Part shown: piece after piece, positions 63,854 through 64,000 of the stretch
Position numbering within the stretch: position 1 is the first letter of the stretch
Layout of the letters: each line of letters starts with the position of its first letter
Source of the DNA: Aquimonas sp.
GTDB lineage: Bacteria > Pseudomonadota > Gammaproteobacteria > Xanthomonadales > Xanthomonadaceae
NCBI GenBank assembly: GCA_022241605.1
Contig: JAKOMQ010000011.1
Coordinates: 58,429-122,428, forward strand
Length of the DNA: 64,000 nucleotides
Reading direction: 5' to 3'
Notes under the pieces: model-generated
Seen by the model: the letters and a program-made list of their open reading frames with translations, nothing else
Database searches by the model: none
What the model was told of the DNA's origin: nothing
Translations under genes and position numbers: made by a program

Positions 63854-64000
63854 ATGCACGCTTCGACGATTTTACGCTGCTGTATCGGTGAGATTCTGGA
63901 CACGATGCACGCGACCCGCTGCCGTCGCCTGCTCGATGCCGTGGAGGCCTTGGTGGCAGGGCGCCGATTGACCCTGACCGAGTTGGCGCGCCAATGGCCC
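63854..64000 (+). mobile_element. IS4-type transposase, 5' part only
   Basis: An ATG at 63854 opens 49 codons that run to the window edge: MHASTILRCCIGEILDTMHA, then RCRRLLDAVEALVAGRRLTLTELARQW. This matches the N-terminus of IS4-family transposases, which carry the pattern of a histidine-rich start, a helix and GRRLTLTELGR. The DDE catalytic residues lie outside the window. The left inverted repeat probably lies between 63740 and 63800. This is where the insertion sequence begins, not a complete element. Confidence 0.65.

Overview
The window is GC-rich bacterial chromosome. Gene content and order point to a gammaproteobacterium of the order Lysobacterales (Xanthomonadales). The clues are the mltD-miaA-hfq-hflX-hflK-hflC-DUF2065-purA block, the surE-pcm-yqaA-nlpD block, a YkgO-type L36, the AguA/AguB agmatine route to putrescine, a secreted protein ending in the short GFE-type C-terminus common in this order, and long dispersed intergenic repeats. 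The genus cannot be fixed from sequence alone.

Layout. 0-5 kb: a truncated membrane GGDEF protein, a secreted PQQ-type sugar dehydrogenase, a divergent lrp-like/ornithine cyclodeaminase pair and a small heavy-metal-associated protein. 5-11.5 kb: a Ser/Thr kinase with a helical-repeat C-terminus, a frameshifted small gene, a secreted amidohydrolase, a MAPEG protein, a YhdH-type reductase and a PilH-like response regulator. 11.6-16.4 kb: nlpD, yqaA, pcm and surE (minus strand) facing an Smr gene and a DUF2721 gene, then a NUDIX gene. 16.4-25.2 kb: purA with an unusual tandemly repeated 5' region, then the hfl/hfq/miaA/mltD operon.

25.3-34.4 kb (plus strand): HerA-like ATPase, L36, a small secreted protein, aguA-aguB-TraB-DUF938 with overlapping ends, an ABC exporter and a CPA2 antiporter. 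34.4-38.5 kb: an AT-richer orphan gene beside decayed coding sequence, a methyltransferase and a large unknown membrane/propeller-like protein. 38.6-45.9 kb: the four-gene Lhr-type DNA repair cluster (metallo-beta-lactamase exonuclease, ATP-dependent ligase, helicase, PdeM phosphoesterase), split by 1.5 kb of long repeats. 46-50.7 kb: an NfeD/slipin pair and two different L,D-transpeptidases.

51-55.8 kb: one very long secreted-protein reading frame broken by a single in-frame TGA. 55.9-59.6 kb: an Acg-type nitroreductase/membrane protein/hydrolase operon divergent from a second hydrolase. 59.6-63.3 kb: rarA-crcB and a dicarboxylate/amino-acid symporter. The window ends in the 5' end of an IS4-type transposase. 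No tRNA, rRNA or CRISPR array was seen.

The least explained structures are the triplicated purA start region (each extra copy carries a purA-like start and a 27-codon ORF), the TGA-split 1620-codon frame, the repeat block inside the DNA-repair cluster, and the orphan gene at 34.5-35.0 kb.
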